A DNA stretch of 40,899 nucleotides, taken from the NCBI GenBank assembly GCA_026415985.1, contig JAOAGA010000005.1:1-40899 (forward strand). Direction: 5' to 3'. Positions 33,401 through 40,899 of the stretch are shown here, one piece after another; the first letter of the stretch is position 1; each line of letters begins with the position of its first letter. The position numbers and the translations under genes were made by a program. This stretch comes from Pseudomonadota bacterium (GTDB lineage Bacteria; CALINM01). Under the pieces are notes generated by a model, which worked only from the letters and a program-made list of their open reading frames with translations, was not told where the DNA came from and searched no databases.

Positions 33401-33867
33401 GACTCTTTAGCCAAAAAAATTTTTACTCGGCAATTATCTCTAATAATATTGAGAATTTTTTTATCATTTTCTGTCTCAAAAAAAATGCTGTCACTTTTAT
33501 CTAAAGGCTGTTCTAAAAAATATCTCTTTAGATTTTTCACTAAAAAATTTATGTCCATGGGAAATAACTGAAAATAATCATCCTTTATCTCCCCGCCAAG
33601 ATACAAAATTTTGATTTTATCATTTAACTCATTAATTTTTAATATCTCATTACCGAAGTTGTATATAGAAATCTCAAAGAAATCTTTATTACCATTGGTT
33701 AATATATCGCCATAGAAATAATAATCCCCGCAATAAAGTTCTAAATAACCGACTCCTTTAATAATAAGCTCACTGCTTTTATTAATATTAACAAGTTCTC
33801 TGGCACATCCCGCAAAGAAAGAAATGATAATAAAAAACGTTACAAACTTTATAATCTTTGAACTCAT
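33397..33867 (-). CDS. Small lipoprotein of unknown function
   Basis: A 156-residue lipoprotein with lipobox FFAGC near residue 21 (MSSKIIKFVTFFIIISFFAGC). The mature part is beta-rich (GVGYLELYCGDYYFYGDILTNG; FFEISIYNFGNEILKINEL) with no motif I recognise; the text LYCGDYYFYGDI suggests a lipid- or membrane-facing beta fold as in some LolB- or LptE-like proteins, but that is weak. It lies between the TPR lipoprotein and peptide-binding lipoprotein genes, 25 bases after the former, and is probably in their transcript. Confidence 0.75.
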   Translation of the reverse strand: MSSKIIKFVTFFIIISFFAGCARELVNINKSSELIIKGVGYLELYCGDYYFYGDILTNGNKDFFEISIYNFGNEILKINELNDKIKILYLGGEIKDDYFQLFPMDINFLVKNLKRYFLEQPLDKSDSIFFETENDKKILNIIRDNCRVKIFLAKES

Positions 33868-33892
33868 CGTAATTGCTTGATTAGTTAATTTT

Positions 33893-35575
33893 TCAGAAAT
33901 TTTTCAGTTCTTCAATCTTTTTCTTGAGCGAATCGATATCTTCAGGCTCAAACTTCAGTGCCTCTTCATAAAACCTTTTCGCTTCCTTATGTTTATTCAT
34001 CTTTAACAATATATCTCCCATATGTTCTAAAACAGTAGGATCTTCTTTTAACTTATCATAGGACTTTAAGATAAGCTCATAGGCTTTGCTATAATTTCCC
34101 ACCCAGTAATAGTACCAGGCAAGACTGTCAAGTATATAGGGATCTTCCGGTTTAATTTCCAATGCCCTTTTTATATATTCATAGGCTCTGTCCAATTCCT
34201 TCCCCTTTTCCACAAGACTATATCCTACAAAGTTTAGTGCATCGGAATTATTAGGTTCTGACTTTAAGATATTTTCAATCAAATTTATACCTTCATCGAA
34301 TCTATTTAATTTGATAAAAATTTCTGCTTTAACAAATATAACTCTGTGTCCCTTCATCTCTCCCATCTTTATTAAATCATCAAGAATTGTCAGTGCGTCG
34401 TTATATTTTTTTCTTCCCTTCAGATATAAAGCCAGAAAATATCCCGCATCAGTATCTTTTTCTAAATCCCACAACTGCCTTAAAACATCATAGGCTTCAT
34501 CAAATCTTTTTGTTTTTTCATAGGCAATGGCTAAATTAAGTTTAGCTGATTTGTAATATTCACTATCGGTAATATCTTTAAGATAATATATGGTCTTTTC
34601 CCAGTCTTTGATCTCCTTATAATATATACCTGCCATGTATCTTGCTTTATCACTTTTTTTGTCTAAAGAGAGAATTTTATCTATATATTTTTTTGCCATC
34701 TCAAACCTTTCACCGTCTATGGCAACAAACCCCGCCTTGTATAGTAAGTCAAGATTGTCGGGAAACTGATTAATAAGAACTTCTAAATGGTTAAGTGATT
34801 TATCGTAGTCGTTTTCTCCAAGATAGAGCATGGCAAGTCTTTCCCTTACCTTGGGATAATCAGGATTTCTCTGAACAAACTTTTCTAATACCTCAATGGA
34901 CTTCTTTCTATCGCCTAACTTATCATAAATATTATCAAGATTAATTAATATCTCATCTTCTTCTCTCTCTGAAAAGGCCCTTTCATATTGCTTTGCAGCT
35001 TCTTCGTTCATATTCAGTTCTTCGTAAACTCTTGCCAAACCAATCATACCAAAAAAACTATTGGGAAACTTTGCAATAAGCCTTTCAAGAACTTCTCTTG
35101 CCTTTTCCAACTCCTTGTTTTCAATATAAATATTGGCGAGAAATACATAATAGTTTTCTCTATCTACATCTCTTTTTACTATCTTTTCAAGAACAGGAAG
35201 GGCCCCTTTTTTATCACCTTTTATAATATAGATATTGGCGAGTGTGATTAGGGCATTAATATCATTTGGTTTTTTTTTGAGAACCCTGCCTATTGTTTCA
35301 AAGGCCTCATCAAACCTCTTTGTAAAGGTATATATGGAAGTCAGATCAGTTAACGCTTCATCGTAATCGGGAACTTTCTCAAGAAACTCCTTAACATATC
35401 TTTCAGCGGAGCTTAAATCACCCGAAGACATTGCAGAGTTATAGGCCATATATAAAGCAAGTTCATCGGATGTTAACATCATAGGCGTGATATTATTATT
35501 TTCAACGGTTTTAAAAGTTTGACATGATGTAAGAATTAACAATAATAAAAAAACAAAAAGTAAATTTTTTTTCAT
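33893..35575 (-). CDS. TPR-repeat lipoprotein
   Basis: A 560-residue lipoprotein: MKKNLLFVFLLLLILTSCQTF has the lipobox LTSC. The rest is an almost continuous array of about 13-15 tetratricopeptide repeats (for example DEAFETIGRVLKKKPNDINAL, KAREVLERLIAKFPNSFFG, DRAYEYIKRALEIKPEDPY split as usual at W/L-G-Y-A-F-P positions). Such proteins scaffold envelope assemblies; similar ones are common in Geobacter-like genomes. The start overlaps the mobA stop by 4 bases. Specific function not identifiable. Confidence 0.9.
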   Translation of the reverse strand: MKKNLLFVFLLLLILTSCQTFKTVENNNITPMMLTSDELALYMAYNSAMSSGDLSSAERYVKEFLEKVPDYDEALTDLTSIYTFTKRFDEAFETIGRVLKKKPNDINALITLANIYIIKGDKKGALPVLEKIVKRDVDRENYYVFLANIYIENKELEKAREVLERLIAKFPNSFFGMIGLARVYEELNMNEEAAKQYERAFSEREEDEILINLDNIYDKLGDRKKSIEVLEKFVQRNPDYPKVRERLAMLYLGENDYDKSLNHLEVLINQFPDNLDLLYKAGFVAIDGERFEMAKKYIDKILSLDKKSDKARYMAGIYYKEIKDWEKTIYYLKDITDSEYYKSAKLNLAIAYEKTKRFDEAYDVLRQLWDLEKDTDAGYFLALYLKGRKKYNDALTILDDLIKMGEMKGHRVIFVKAEIFIKLNRFDEGINLIENILKSEPNNSDALNFVGYSLVEKGKELDRAYEYIKRALEIKPEDPYILDSLAWYYYWVGNYSKAYELILKSYDKLKEDPTVLEHMGDILLKMNKHKEAKRFYEEALKFEPEDIDSLKKKIEELKNF

Positions 35576-36165
35576 AGATAGTTCCTTTTGAAAGATTCGT
35601 AATCTTCCTTAGTATTTATATTTATAAAAGATATCAAATTTTCGTCAAATTTTATAACTTCTTCTTCCCTTAAAAAATATACATCGAGACGGTTTAAAAA
35701 ATCCACCACCTTAAAGTTATTCTTTTCTATCTGTTCTTTTATAGCTTTGATACAATTTTTAGAATAGATTGCAAAAAGAGGATGTAAACCATCCGTAAGG
35801 TTCGGAACAACAGCATCATATCGTTTAATCAGATCACTCATCATTCTTATTAACTTTTCAGAAAAAAAGGGGTTATCACAACTTTTTATAAAAACATAAT
35901 TGTTTTTGCTGTGAATTAGCGCAGTTAATATGCCAATGATAGGACTTTGATCTTTATAAATATCATAAATAATGTCGTAGTTTTTATATAAATGGCCATA
36001 ATCTTCCTTGGTTATTATAAAAACATTATGAAACAGGATGGATAAATTTCTGTAGAGAATATCTATGAATCTCTCATTTTTGATGGAGAGAAAGGCTTTA
36101 TTCTCACCCATTCTCTGACTTTTCCCCCCACTAAGAATATAGGCTGAAACACCATCTATCTTCAT
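35572..36165 (-). CDS. mobA: Molybdenum cofactor guanylyltransferase MobA
   Basis: A 197-residue nucleotidyltransferase. The N-terminal signature is YILSGGKSQRMGENKAFLSI at about residues 9-28, with later KSCDNPFFSEKL and PLFAIYSKNCIKAI, matching MobA, which attaches GMP to molybdopterin. It would serve molybdo- or tungsto-enzymes such as nitrate reductase or formate dehydrogenase, none of which is in the window. Its ATG at 36165 has no ribosome site and lies 6 bases after a TAAAAT box, suggesting a leaderless mRNA. First gene of a nine-gene run. Confidence 0.9.
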   Translation of the reverse strand: MKIDGVSAYILSGGKSQRMGENKAFLSIKNERFIDILYRNLSILFHNVFIITKEDYGHLYKNYDIIYDIYKDQSPIIGILTALIHSKNNYVFIKSCDNPFFSEKLIRMMSDLIKRYDAVVPNLTDGLHPLFAIYSKNCIKAIKEQIEKNNFKVVDFLNRLDVYFLREEEVIKFDENLISFININTKEDYESFKRNYL

Positions 36166-36171
36166 AAGAAA

Positions 36172-36201
36172 ATTTTATCATTTTTTTACTATTAGTGTTA
36201 A
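36172..36201 (-). promoter_or_regulatory. Promoter of mobA run (possibly leaderless)
   Basis: Minus strand: TTAACA at 36201-36196, 18-base spacer, TAAAAT at 36177-36172. The predicted transcript start coincides with the A of the mobA ATG at 36165. Confidence 0.5.
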
Positions 36202-36256
36202 ATTAAAACTGTTTGGTTTACTAAAGAGGCTTTTTTTATTAACATATTACAGTATT

Positions 36257-37309
36257 ATGAGAAAAAATCTCTATTCTTTTATAAATTCAGAGTTTTACAG
36301 TATTTTTAATCCAGCCTTTTTTGGATTGAGTATAATGATACTTTCGCTCAGGCTTGTAAAAATATTTGAGTCTGCTCAGACTAACCTTTCCTTAAAAGAA
36401 TTTTTAACAATAACTACTCTGCTTTTGCCTTCCATATATCATGTCATATTACCTATTTCTTATCTTTTAGCGGTAACAATTACCTTGACAAAACTCTCCA
36501 GCACAAATGAGCTTATAGCATTAAACAATTCCCGTATATCTTCTTTAAGAGTACTTCAAATATTGCTTATTATAACCATTCCTATTATATTTTTTAATAT
36601 TTTGAACTCTCTTCTTATTAAGCCAATGTCAAATAAATTTTTACGGGAGCTTTTAACCCACAGAATAAATGAGATTATAATCTCACCTCAAAAGAATGTT
36701 TTTACAAAAATATCAAAGGGAAAATACATTTTTATAGAAGAAGCGGGTCAAGGAATTGATAGTATTGTCTTTGCCGATTTTAAAGACGATGGTTTTTTAA
36801 CTGTGTCTGCCAGAAGTGGTTCCATAGATAAAGGTATCTTTAACTTCAGTAACGGAAACCTGATCCAGGTTAAGGGAGAGAAAACAGAAATCCTTGATTT
36901 CGATAGTTTATCTCTCCAAATAACCCAAGACTTAGAAAAAAAACCGGAAGAATTTAAAAGAGGGTCAATTCCTCTCAGAGAACTTATAAATATTTATAAG
37001 GAAGGTGCTAATTTAGAAGTGATTAAAACGGAGATATTTTACAGAATTTTTTATCCTTTGGCACCCCTAATTTTACTTTTTCTTGCTTTCCCACTTTCAA
37101 TAGGATTCTCAAGACATTACAAAACACAGGGAATTATAATAAGCATATCTATAGGATTAGTATTCTATTTACTCTTTTCCTTTGTCGATACTATATCAAT
37201 TAAAGGAAAAATTAGCCCTTTTGCTGGTTTTCTATTAATCTATGTTTTTCTTTTTTTACTTTCTTATTTAATCTTTCTTAAGAAGGGGTTAATTAATAAA
37301 AATCTATGA
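36257..37309 (+). CDS. lptF: LPS export permease LptF
   Basis: A 350-residue YjgP/YjgQ-family permease. It has membrane segments near both ends (about 15-35, 50-75, 98-118 and 272-292, 297-315, 320-342) flanking a periplasmic beta-jellyroll-like domain (about 130-260), the LptF/LptG layout. Text such as LPSIYHVILPISYLLAVTITLTKLSSTNELIALNNSRIS, split across TM2-3, and SRHYKTQGIIISI is family-typical. With LptG and LptB it extracts lipopolysaccharide from the inner membrane. The ATG lacks a good ribosome site. Gene overlaps lptG by 4 bases; it comes first, so I call it LptF. Confidence 0.88.
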   Translation: MRKNLYSFINSEFYSIFNPAFFGLSIMILSLRLVKIFESAQTNLSLKEFLTITTLLLPSIYHVILPISYLLAVTITLTKLSSTNELIALNNSRISSLRVLQILLIITIPIIFFNILNSLLIKPMSNKFLRELLTHRINEIIISPQKNVFTKISKGKYIFIEEAGQGIDSIVFADFKDDGFLTVSARSGSIDKGIFNFSNGNLIQVKGEKTEILDFDSLSLQITQDLEKKPEEFKRGSIPLRELINIYKEGANLEVIKTEIFYRIFYPLAPLILLFLAFPLSIGFSRHYKTQGIIISISIGLVFYLLFSFVDTISIKGKISPFAGFLLIYVFLFLLSYLIFLKKGLINKNL

Positions 37310-38367
37310 AAATACTCGCTAAATTTTTCTTTAAGGAACTTTTGAATACCTTTTTTATAACTTATCTTGTCTTCTTCACAATAACTTTTAGTTTTGATTT
37401 TATAGATAAGCTCGATGATATTTTAAAGGCAAAGCTTTCAATATCAGAATCTGTTATATTTTTTGCATACAGAAGTGTATATCTCCATTCGGAATACTCA
37501 AATTATGCTGTGTTAATAGCACTTGTAATAGCACTTAATATAATGTCTCAGAGAAACGAGTTAGTATCTTTATTTACCTCGGGAGTTTTTTTAAAAAAAA
37601 TTTTTTCGAATGTACTTTATTTTGTTTTGATAATCGGCTTTGTAAATTTTATTTTTATCTCCTACATATCACCTAAGTTTTTGTTAAAATCAGAAAAAAA
37701 AATTAATAAAAAAATTGCCTTTGAACAAATAGATGATCTAATTTTTAAAACAGACGAAGGCTTCATTTTTGTTGATTTAATGATACCAGCTGAAAACATA
37801 TTACTTAATACATATATTGTTAATGTTGATGATAATAAGAAGATAGATAAGATTATACAAGCTAAGAGGGTGGAAAAAAGCTCATCGGGGTGGGTTGGGA
37901 TGGACATAAAAAAATACGATGTCAGAGATAAAAACACTACTTTTATATCCTTTCTAAATCTCCCTGTCCTTAATAAACTTGAAGGATTAACCGCTGTATC
38001 TTATAAACCTGAATGGCTAACCTTAAGGGATATCCAGAAAGTTGTAATAAGTGGACTGAGATCAGGGGTAAACGTAAAAAATTACATATATACCCTTACA
38101 AAAAAAATATTTTCTTTCTTTTCTTTAATTTTACTGACAATTCTTATTTTCCCTTTGGGAATACAGTTAGGAAGAATGAAAAAAAATGTTGAGGTTGTCT
38201 TCTTAAGTATAATAATTCTTACTGCTTATTCAATATTTGAGACTGTTATATTCAGATTCTCAAGAAGCATCAATCTTTTCTTTGTGATACCACCATTATT
38301 CATTGCATTTTTTCTTCTCCTAATAAGCTATTTTCTCTGGAAAAATCATTTTTTCTGGAAAAAGTGA
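37306..38367 (+). CDS. lptG: LPS export permease LptG
   Basis: A 353-residue YjgP/YjgQ-family permease, partner of the preceding gene. It has the same layout: membrane segments near about 13-33, 60-80, 100-120, a periplasmic domain (about 125-255), and segments at about 270-290, 300-318 and 325-350. Family text includes VLIALVIALNIMSQRNELVSLFTSG and the central domain containing KAKRVEKSSSGW. LptF/LptG are close paralogues; the second gene is by convention LptG, so this assignment follows order. Its last 22 bases overlap the convergent Ppx/GppA gene. Confidence 0.88.
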   Translation: MKILAKFFFKELLNTFFITYLVFFTITFSFDFIDKLDDILKAKLSISESVIFFAYRSVYLHSEYSNYAVLIALVIALNIMSQRNELVSLFTSGVFLKKIFSNVLYFVLIIGFVNFIFISYISPKFLLKSEKKINKKIAFEQIDDLIFKTDEGFIFVDLMIPAENILLNTYIVNVDDNKKIDKIIQAKRVEKSSSGWVGMDIKKYDVRDKNTTFISFLNLPVLNKLEGLTAVSYKPEWLTLRDIQKVVISGLRSGVNVKNYIYTLTKKIFSFFSLILLTILIFPLGIQLGRMKKNVEVVFLSIIILTAYSIFETVIFRFSRSINLFFVIPPLFIAFFLLLISYFLWKNHFFWKK

Positions 38368-39233
38368 AAAAAAAGTCCCTCTAAAAGTGAAGCATCAGAA
38401 GCGATAATACTATCTAACGAGAAGTGATTCATAAAAAGTAATACCAACAATACACCTGATAATAAAACAACTTCCCTGCCATTTTCGATAGGATATAACT
38501 CTTTAATCTTTTCCGGTTTCAGATATTCTATCGAGTGATATAGTCTTTCAAGATCTTTTACATTTACTACAAAGCCGTTAATTTTTTCTTTATTATATAT
38601 TTTTTCTCCCGAGAGTATAAAAGCGATGGTAGTTATTGTTCCACCGACACCAAAGACGGGGTTTAAAATCTCATCCTTAAGATCCTTTTGAAACTTTTTC
38701 ATTACAAAATTACATAGCTCATTCTTTTCCTCAGAAGTAGGGGGAAAGCTTCCAAAAAACTGCCTCTTTAAAAACAGAGAGCCTATATCTAAAGTTTTTA
38801 CTGAAACATCATTCCCATTTCTGACTATAATCTCGGAACTTCCGCCACCAATATCAAATACAGAAAAATTATCAATATTAAACCTGTTTTTTATAGATAG
38901 AGATACAATCTCACCTTCTTCCTTTCCATCTATAACCTTAATTCCTTTACCTAAATTATGAAAAAATACATCCTGAAGCTCTTTCTCACAATTTAGTTTT
39001 CTTGCAAAGGCTGTTGCCACTGCGAAAAGATCATTTACCCCATTTTCTGAGAAAATCTGAGATATTTCCGAAAGAGTATTTTCAAGCTTTTTTAAGCCCT
39101 GATAGGTAAGCTTTCCATCTACCACCTCATCGCCAAGAAAGAGGTAATAGTTTTTTCTGAATATTTCGTCCTCACCTTTTCTTATGAGAACTCTGAGGGT
39201 ATTTGTTCCTATGTCAAGAAATGCTAACGACAT
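38346..39233 (-). CDS. Ppx/GppA-family phosphatase, short form
   Basis: A 295-residue ASKHA-fold phosphatase. The phosphate-1 motif is FLDIGTNTLRVLI at 6-17, the catalytic-Glu region is VIDGKEEGEIVSLS (E106 region), and the second phosphate motif is DIGGGSSE at 127-134, with GVGGTITTIAFI later. Only the N-terminal Ppx-GppA domain is present, without the C-terminal HD-like domain of E. coli Ppx, as in many thermophilic or short-form members. It degrades polyphosphate or converts pppGpp to ppGpp; which one cannot be told. It is 3 bases after a lipoprotein gene and overlaps lptG at its 3' end. Confidence 0.9.
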   Translation of the reverse strand: MSLAFLDIGTNTLRVLIRKGEDEIFRKNYYLFLGDEVVDGKLTYQGLKKLENTLSEISQIFSENGVNDLFAVATAFARKLNCEKELQDVFFHNLGKGIKVIDGKEEGEIVSLSIKNRFNIDNFSVFDIGGGSSEIIVRNGNDVSVKTLDIGSLFLKRQFFGSFPPTSEEKNELCNFVMKKFQKDLKDEILNPVFGVGGTITTIAFILSGEKIYNKEKINGFVVNVKDLERLYHSIEYLKPEKIKELYPIENGREVVLLSGVLLVLLFMNHFSLDSIIASDASLLEGLFFHFFQKK

Positions 39234-39236
39234 TGG

Positions 39237-39854
39237 TTATTTTACATTGAAATAAAAATCAAATATATAGTCTTTATCCTTTTTAAATACCTTTAGATTA
39301 AGACTTTTGGCTTCAGACAGTCTTTTCTTAAAATATATCTTCCCCTTTATGTTTGCCTTTGGCAAAATCTTCTCAAAGGGAAGGGCCTCTAAGTACATCT
39401 CTCTTGGTGAAACGGGATATACATGAGGTGCCTGAGGATTATATAGATATCTGCCTTCATAATAGTTAAGACTTTCCGAATAATATCCAACATAGGGATA
39501 TGGTATGAGATAAAATAAGTTTTGTTCAACAATCTTTGCTATCTCATCGGTTGTCAAGGCATAGGACTGATTCTTTTTATCATCCAATAAAACAAAATCT
39601 TCTTTATTAACAGCAACCTCACTATCGGAAAGATTTTCAATCTTAAGATAAAAAATTATAAAACTATCTGTCATACCATAAAAAATCGGGCTTGGCGAAG
39701 AGATCCTAACATCAACCTTTTTGTTTTCCAAAGTAGAAGTTAATGTCTCTTCTTCCTTGATAAGGGTAACATCCTTTGTAACAAGAGGCTCTATTTTAGA
39801 TGCACACCCATAAACTCCTACCAAAAAAATGAAACAAAATAATAGTTTTTTCAT
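39237..39854 (-). CDS. Lipoprotein of unknown function
   Basis: A 205-residue lipoprotein: MKKLLFCFIFLVGVYGCASK ends in a lipobox VYGC. The start at 39854 has AAGGTGG at a good distance; an in-frame ATG 9 codons upstream is less likely. The mature part has an immunoglobulin-like domain (FIIFYLKIENLSDSEVAVNKEDFVLLD as its core, similar to the DUF4352-type fold) followed by a Tyr/Pro-rich stretch (YLIPYPYVGYYSESLNYYEG) and a final strand region. No specific family recognised. Gene lies 48 bases after the DUF3786 gene. Confidence 0.75.
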   Translation of the reverse strand: MKKLLFCFIFLVGVYGCASKIEPLVTKDVTLIKEEETLTSTLENKKVDVRISSPSPIFYGMTDSFIIFYLKIENLSDSEVAVNKEDFVLLDDKKNQSYALTTDEIAKIVEQNLFYLIPYPYVGYYSESLNYYEGRYLYNPQAPHVYPVSPREMYLEALPFEKILPKANIKGKIYFKKRLSEAKSLNLKVFKKDKDYIFDFYFNVK

Positions 39855-39902
39855 ATTAGCCACCTTTTTGACTTTAATCATACTAAAAAGATACCAAATT
39901 TA

Positions 39903-40490
39903 TTATTTTTTTTCAATCAAACCCTTAGTAATAACATTAACCATTGCCCAGATAACATCAAGATTGAAATAACCATCTAATCCCTTTTGAAAATTAACCG
40001 TAATCTGTGGGCTGAAATCTTCATCTCCTTCATAGAAGATATATCTGATCTTTACTTCAGGAAATACAAAAAAATCATAGGCAAAATCACCTAAAAAGAT
40101 TGGAACTCCGGAAAATATCTGACAGGCTTTTTTAATATCATCAATATTTCCATACCTCTCAAAAATTTCTCTCACGTTAAGAGGATGGGATTTGTCAAAA
40201 AAATGAAGTCCACCCTCAAGATCCTTTGCAAGTACCCAGTTATTTGTTAAATAAATTTCTCTTTCATCTATCACAGACAAATATTTTAATATGATAAGAT
40301 ATATCTGAAAGTTTAGTCTGTAAGGGAATGAAGGAATTTTAATTAACCTTTCACTTCTAAATACCTCTGTCTCATATCCTAAAAAAATAATTTTATAAAA
40401 ATCGTATTTTAGTCTCTGCCAATAATCTTTTGGTATATTTGCTGGATTCGAAAAAAGAGGGTTATTATCCGGGTTTAGTGGACCTTCCAT
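39903..40490 (-). CDS. DUF3786-family protein
   Basis: A 195-residue cytoplasmic protein. The C-terminal two thirds match the DUF3786 pattern as I remember it: NWVLAKDLEGGLHFFDKSHP, a central CQIFSGVPIFLGDFAYDFFVFPEVKIRYIFYEGDEDFSPQITVNF (split; FLGD, FP, W/YEGDEDF key residues) and a helical end. Function unknown; found mainly in anaerobes, where it is sometimes near corrinoid or iron-sulfur genes. The start overlaps the upstream methyltransferase gene by 16 bases, so the two are likely co-translated. Confidence 0.75.
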   Translation of the reverse strand: MEGPLNPDNNPLFSNPANIPKDYWQRLKYDFYKIIFLGYETEVFRSERLIKIPSFPYRLNFQIYLIILKYLSVIDEREIYLTNNWVLAKDLEGGLHFFDKSHPLNVREIFERYGNIDDIKKACQIFSGVPIFLGDFAYDFFVFPEVKIRYIFYEGDEDFSPQITVNFQKGLDGYFNLDVIWAMVNVITKGLIEKK

Positions 40491-40899
40491 AGACCTGAAA
40501 AGACTCCTAAATCTTTTGTGTAATCATCGGCAAAAACTGCATTTATAAATTTAAACCCCGATTTTTCAAAAAAAGATAACAACCCATCCTTTGTAAAAGC
40601 ACAGTTTATGTTAAAAGTTGTTCCTTCTTCTATCTCAACAATCTTGTCTTTCTTATAGATATCACAGACAATTAAATCTCCGGAAATATTACTGCTTATC
40701 CTTTTAATTTCATCTAATAACTTCTTTTTTTCTTTGATTTGGTTAAAAGTACCGTTCATGATAATTAATTCAAAGGAATGGTTCTTAAAGGGTAATGTTA
40801 AAGCAGAGCAGTTAAACACGGATAATTTATGAATTTTTCTGCCTTCCTTTAAAAGTGAGTAAGAAAGATCAACACCACATATAAAAGCAGACCTAAACC
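40475..40899 (-). CDS. SAM-dependent methyltransferase, N-terminus cut by window edge
   Basis: The frame is open to the right edge, so the 5' end is missing (141 codons seen). The visible part starts RSAFICGVDLSYSLLKEGRK, the end of motif I and the acidic motif (VDLS) of class I SAM methyltransferases, followed by FNCSALTLPFKNHSFELIIMNGTF (motif post-I/II, with the ALPF-type segment and the F-E-L-I-I strand) and a C-terminal sheet containing LLSFFEKSGFKFINAVF. An in-frame GTG at 40819 is internal, not the true start. Substrate unknown; UbiE-like small-molecule methylation is typical. Confidence 0.85.
   Translation of the reverse strand, partial: FRSAFICGVDLSYSLLKEGRKIHKLSVFNCSALTLPFKNHSFELIIMNGTFNQIKEKKKLLDEIKRISSNISGDLIVCDIYKKDKIVEIEEGTTFNINCAFTKDGLLSFFEKSGFKFINAVFADDYTKDLGVFSGLWKVH

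Noticed and set aside
40475-40819. Short methyltransferase starting at the GTG at 40819
   Set aside because: The frame stays open upstream and encodes SAM-binding residues (GVDLS) before the GTG, so the gene is cut by the window edge.

Overview
The window is AT-rich (roughly one third G+C by eye) bacterial DNA, almost fully coding, with many 4-base ATGA overlaps and long same-strand gene runs. The cell is clearly diderm: a complete type II secretion (T2SS) gene set, LptF/LptG, a FadL-type porin, many lipoproteins and a further outer-membrane barrel. A c-type heme site and a ferredoxin-type protein suggest respiratory, probably anaerobic, metabolism. Low G+C, a Geobacter-like GspN, DUF3786, DUF89 and an archaeal-type phosphoglycerate mutase would fit Deferribacterota or a neighbouring lineage. 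That placement is an inference with low confidence; there is no rRNA or tRNA in the window to anchor it.

Layout. (1) 1-3185, minus: an export-like cluster of OB-fold lipoprotein, MacB-type permease, LolD-type ATPase and an outer-membrane barrel cut by the left edge, with a good promoter at 3229-3257. (2) 3300-16776, minus: a long run starting with a PPP phosphatase, a DUF362 ferredoxin protein and an unusual c-heme/CopD-like/cytochrome-b5 membrane protein, then gspC-D-E-F-G-H-I-J-K-L-M-N in canonical order. Inside it are a terminator-like hairpin before gspF, a perfect inverted repeat between gspD and gspE, and a 23-codon leader frame overlapping gspG. (3) 16899-22049, plus: a 14-repeat WD40 protein with a degenerate caspase-like domain, a small exported protein and an AMP-forming acyl synthetase, closed by a GC-rich hairpin. 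(4) 22126-24718, minus: SH3 protein, M48 peptidase and FadL-like porin. (5) gltX, with a possible attenuated leader. (6) 26445-36165, minus: a nine-gene run mobA, TPR lipoprotein, small lipoprotein, peptide-binding protein, dppB, dppC, DUF89, apgM, manC, ending in a strong intrinsic terminator. (7) 36257-38367, plus: lptF-lptG. (8) 38346-40899, minus: methyltransferase (cut by the right edge), DUF3786 protein, lipoprotein and a Ppx/GppA phosphatase.

How they fit together. The T2SS genes encode a near-complete secretion machine (only the prepilin peptidase GspO is absent here), and the redox proteins just upstream may be transcribed with it. LptF/G, FadL, the M48/SH3 pair, the MacB-like cluster and the lipoproteins all serve envelope building or maintenance. 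The remaining genes are housekeeping: GltX, ApgM, ManC, MobA and Ppx.

Most unusual items: the WD40 protein whose caspase-like domain has Tyr at both expected catalytic positions; the heme fusion protein; the C-terminal extension of GspD; the leader frame and hairpins inside the T2SS operon; and two genes (the phosphatase and mobA) whose promoters sit so close to the ATG that the mRNAs look leaderless. No gene-free stretch exceeds 300 bases. No tRNA, rRNA, CRISPR array, insertion sequence or phage gene was recognised.
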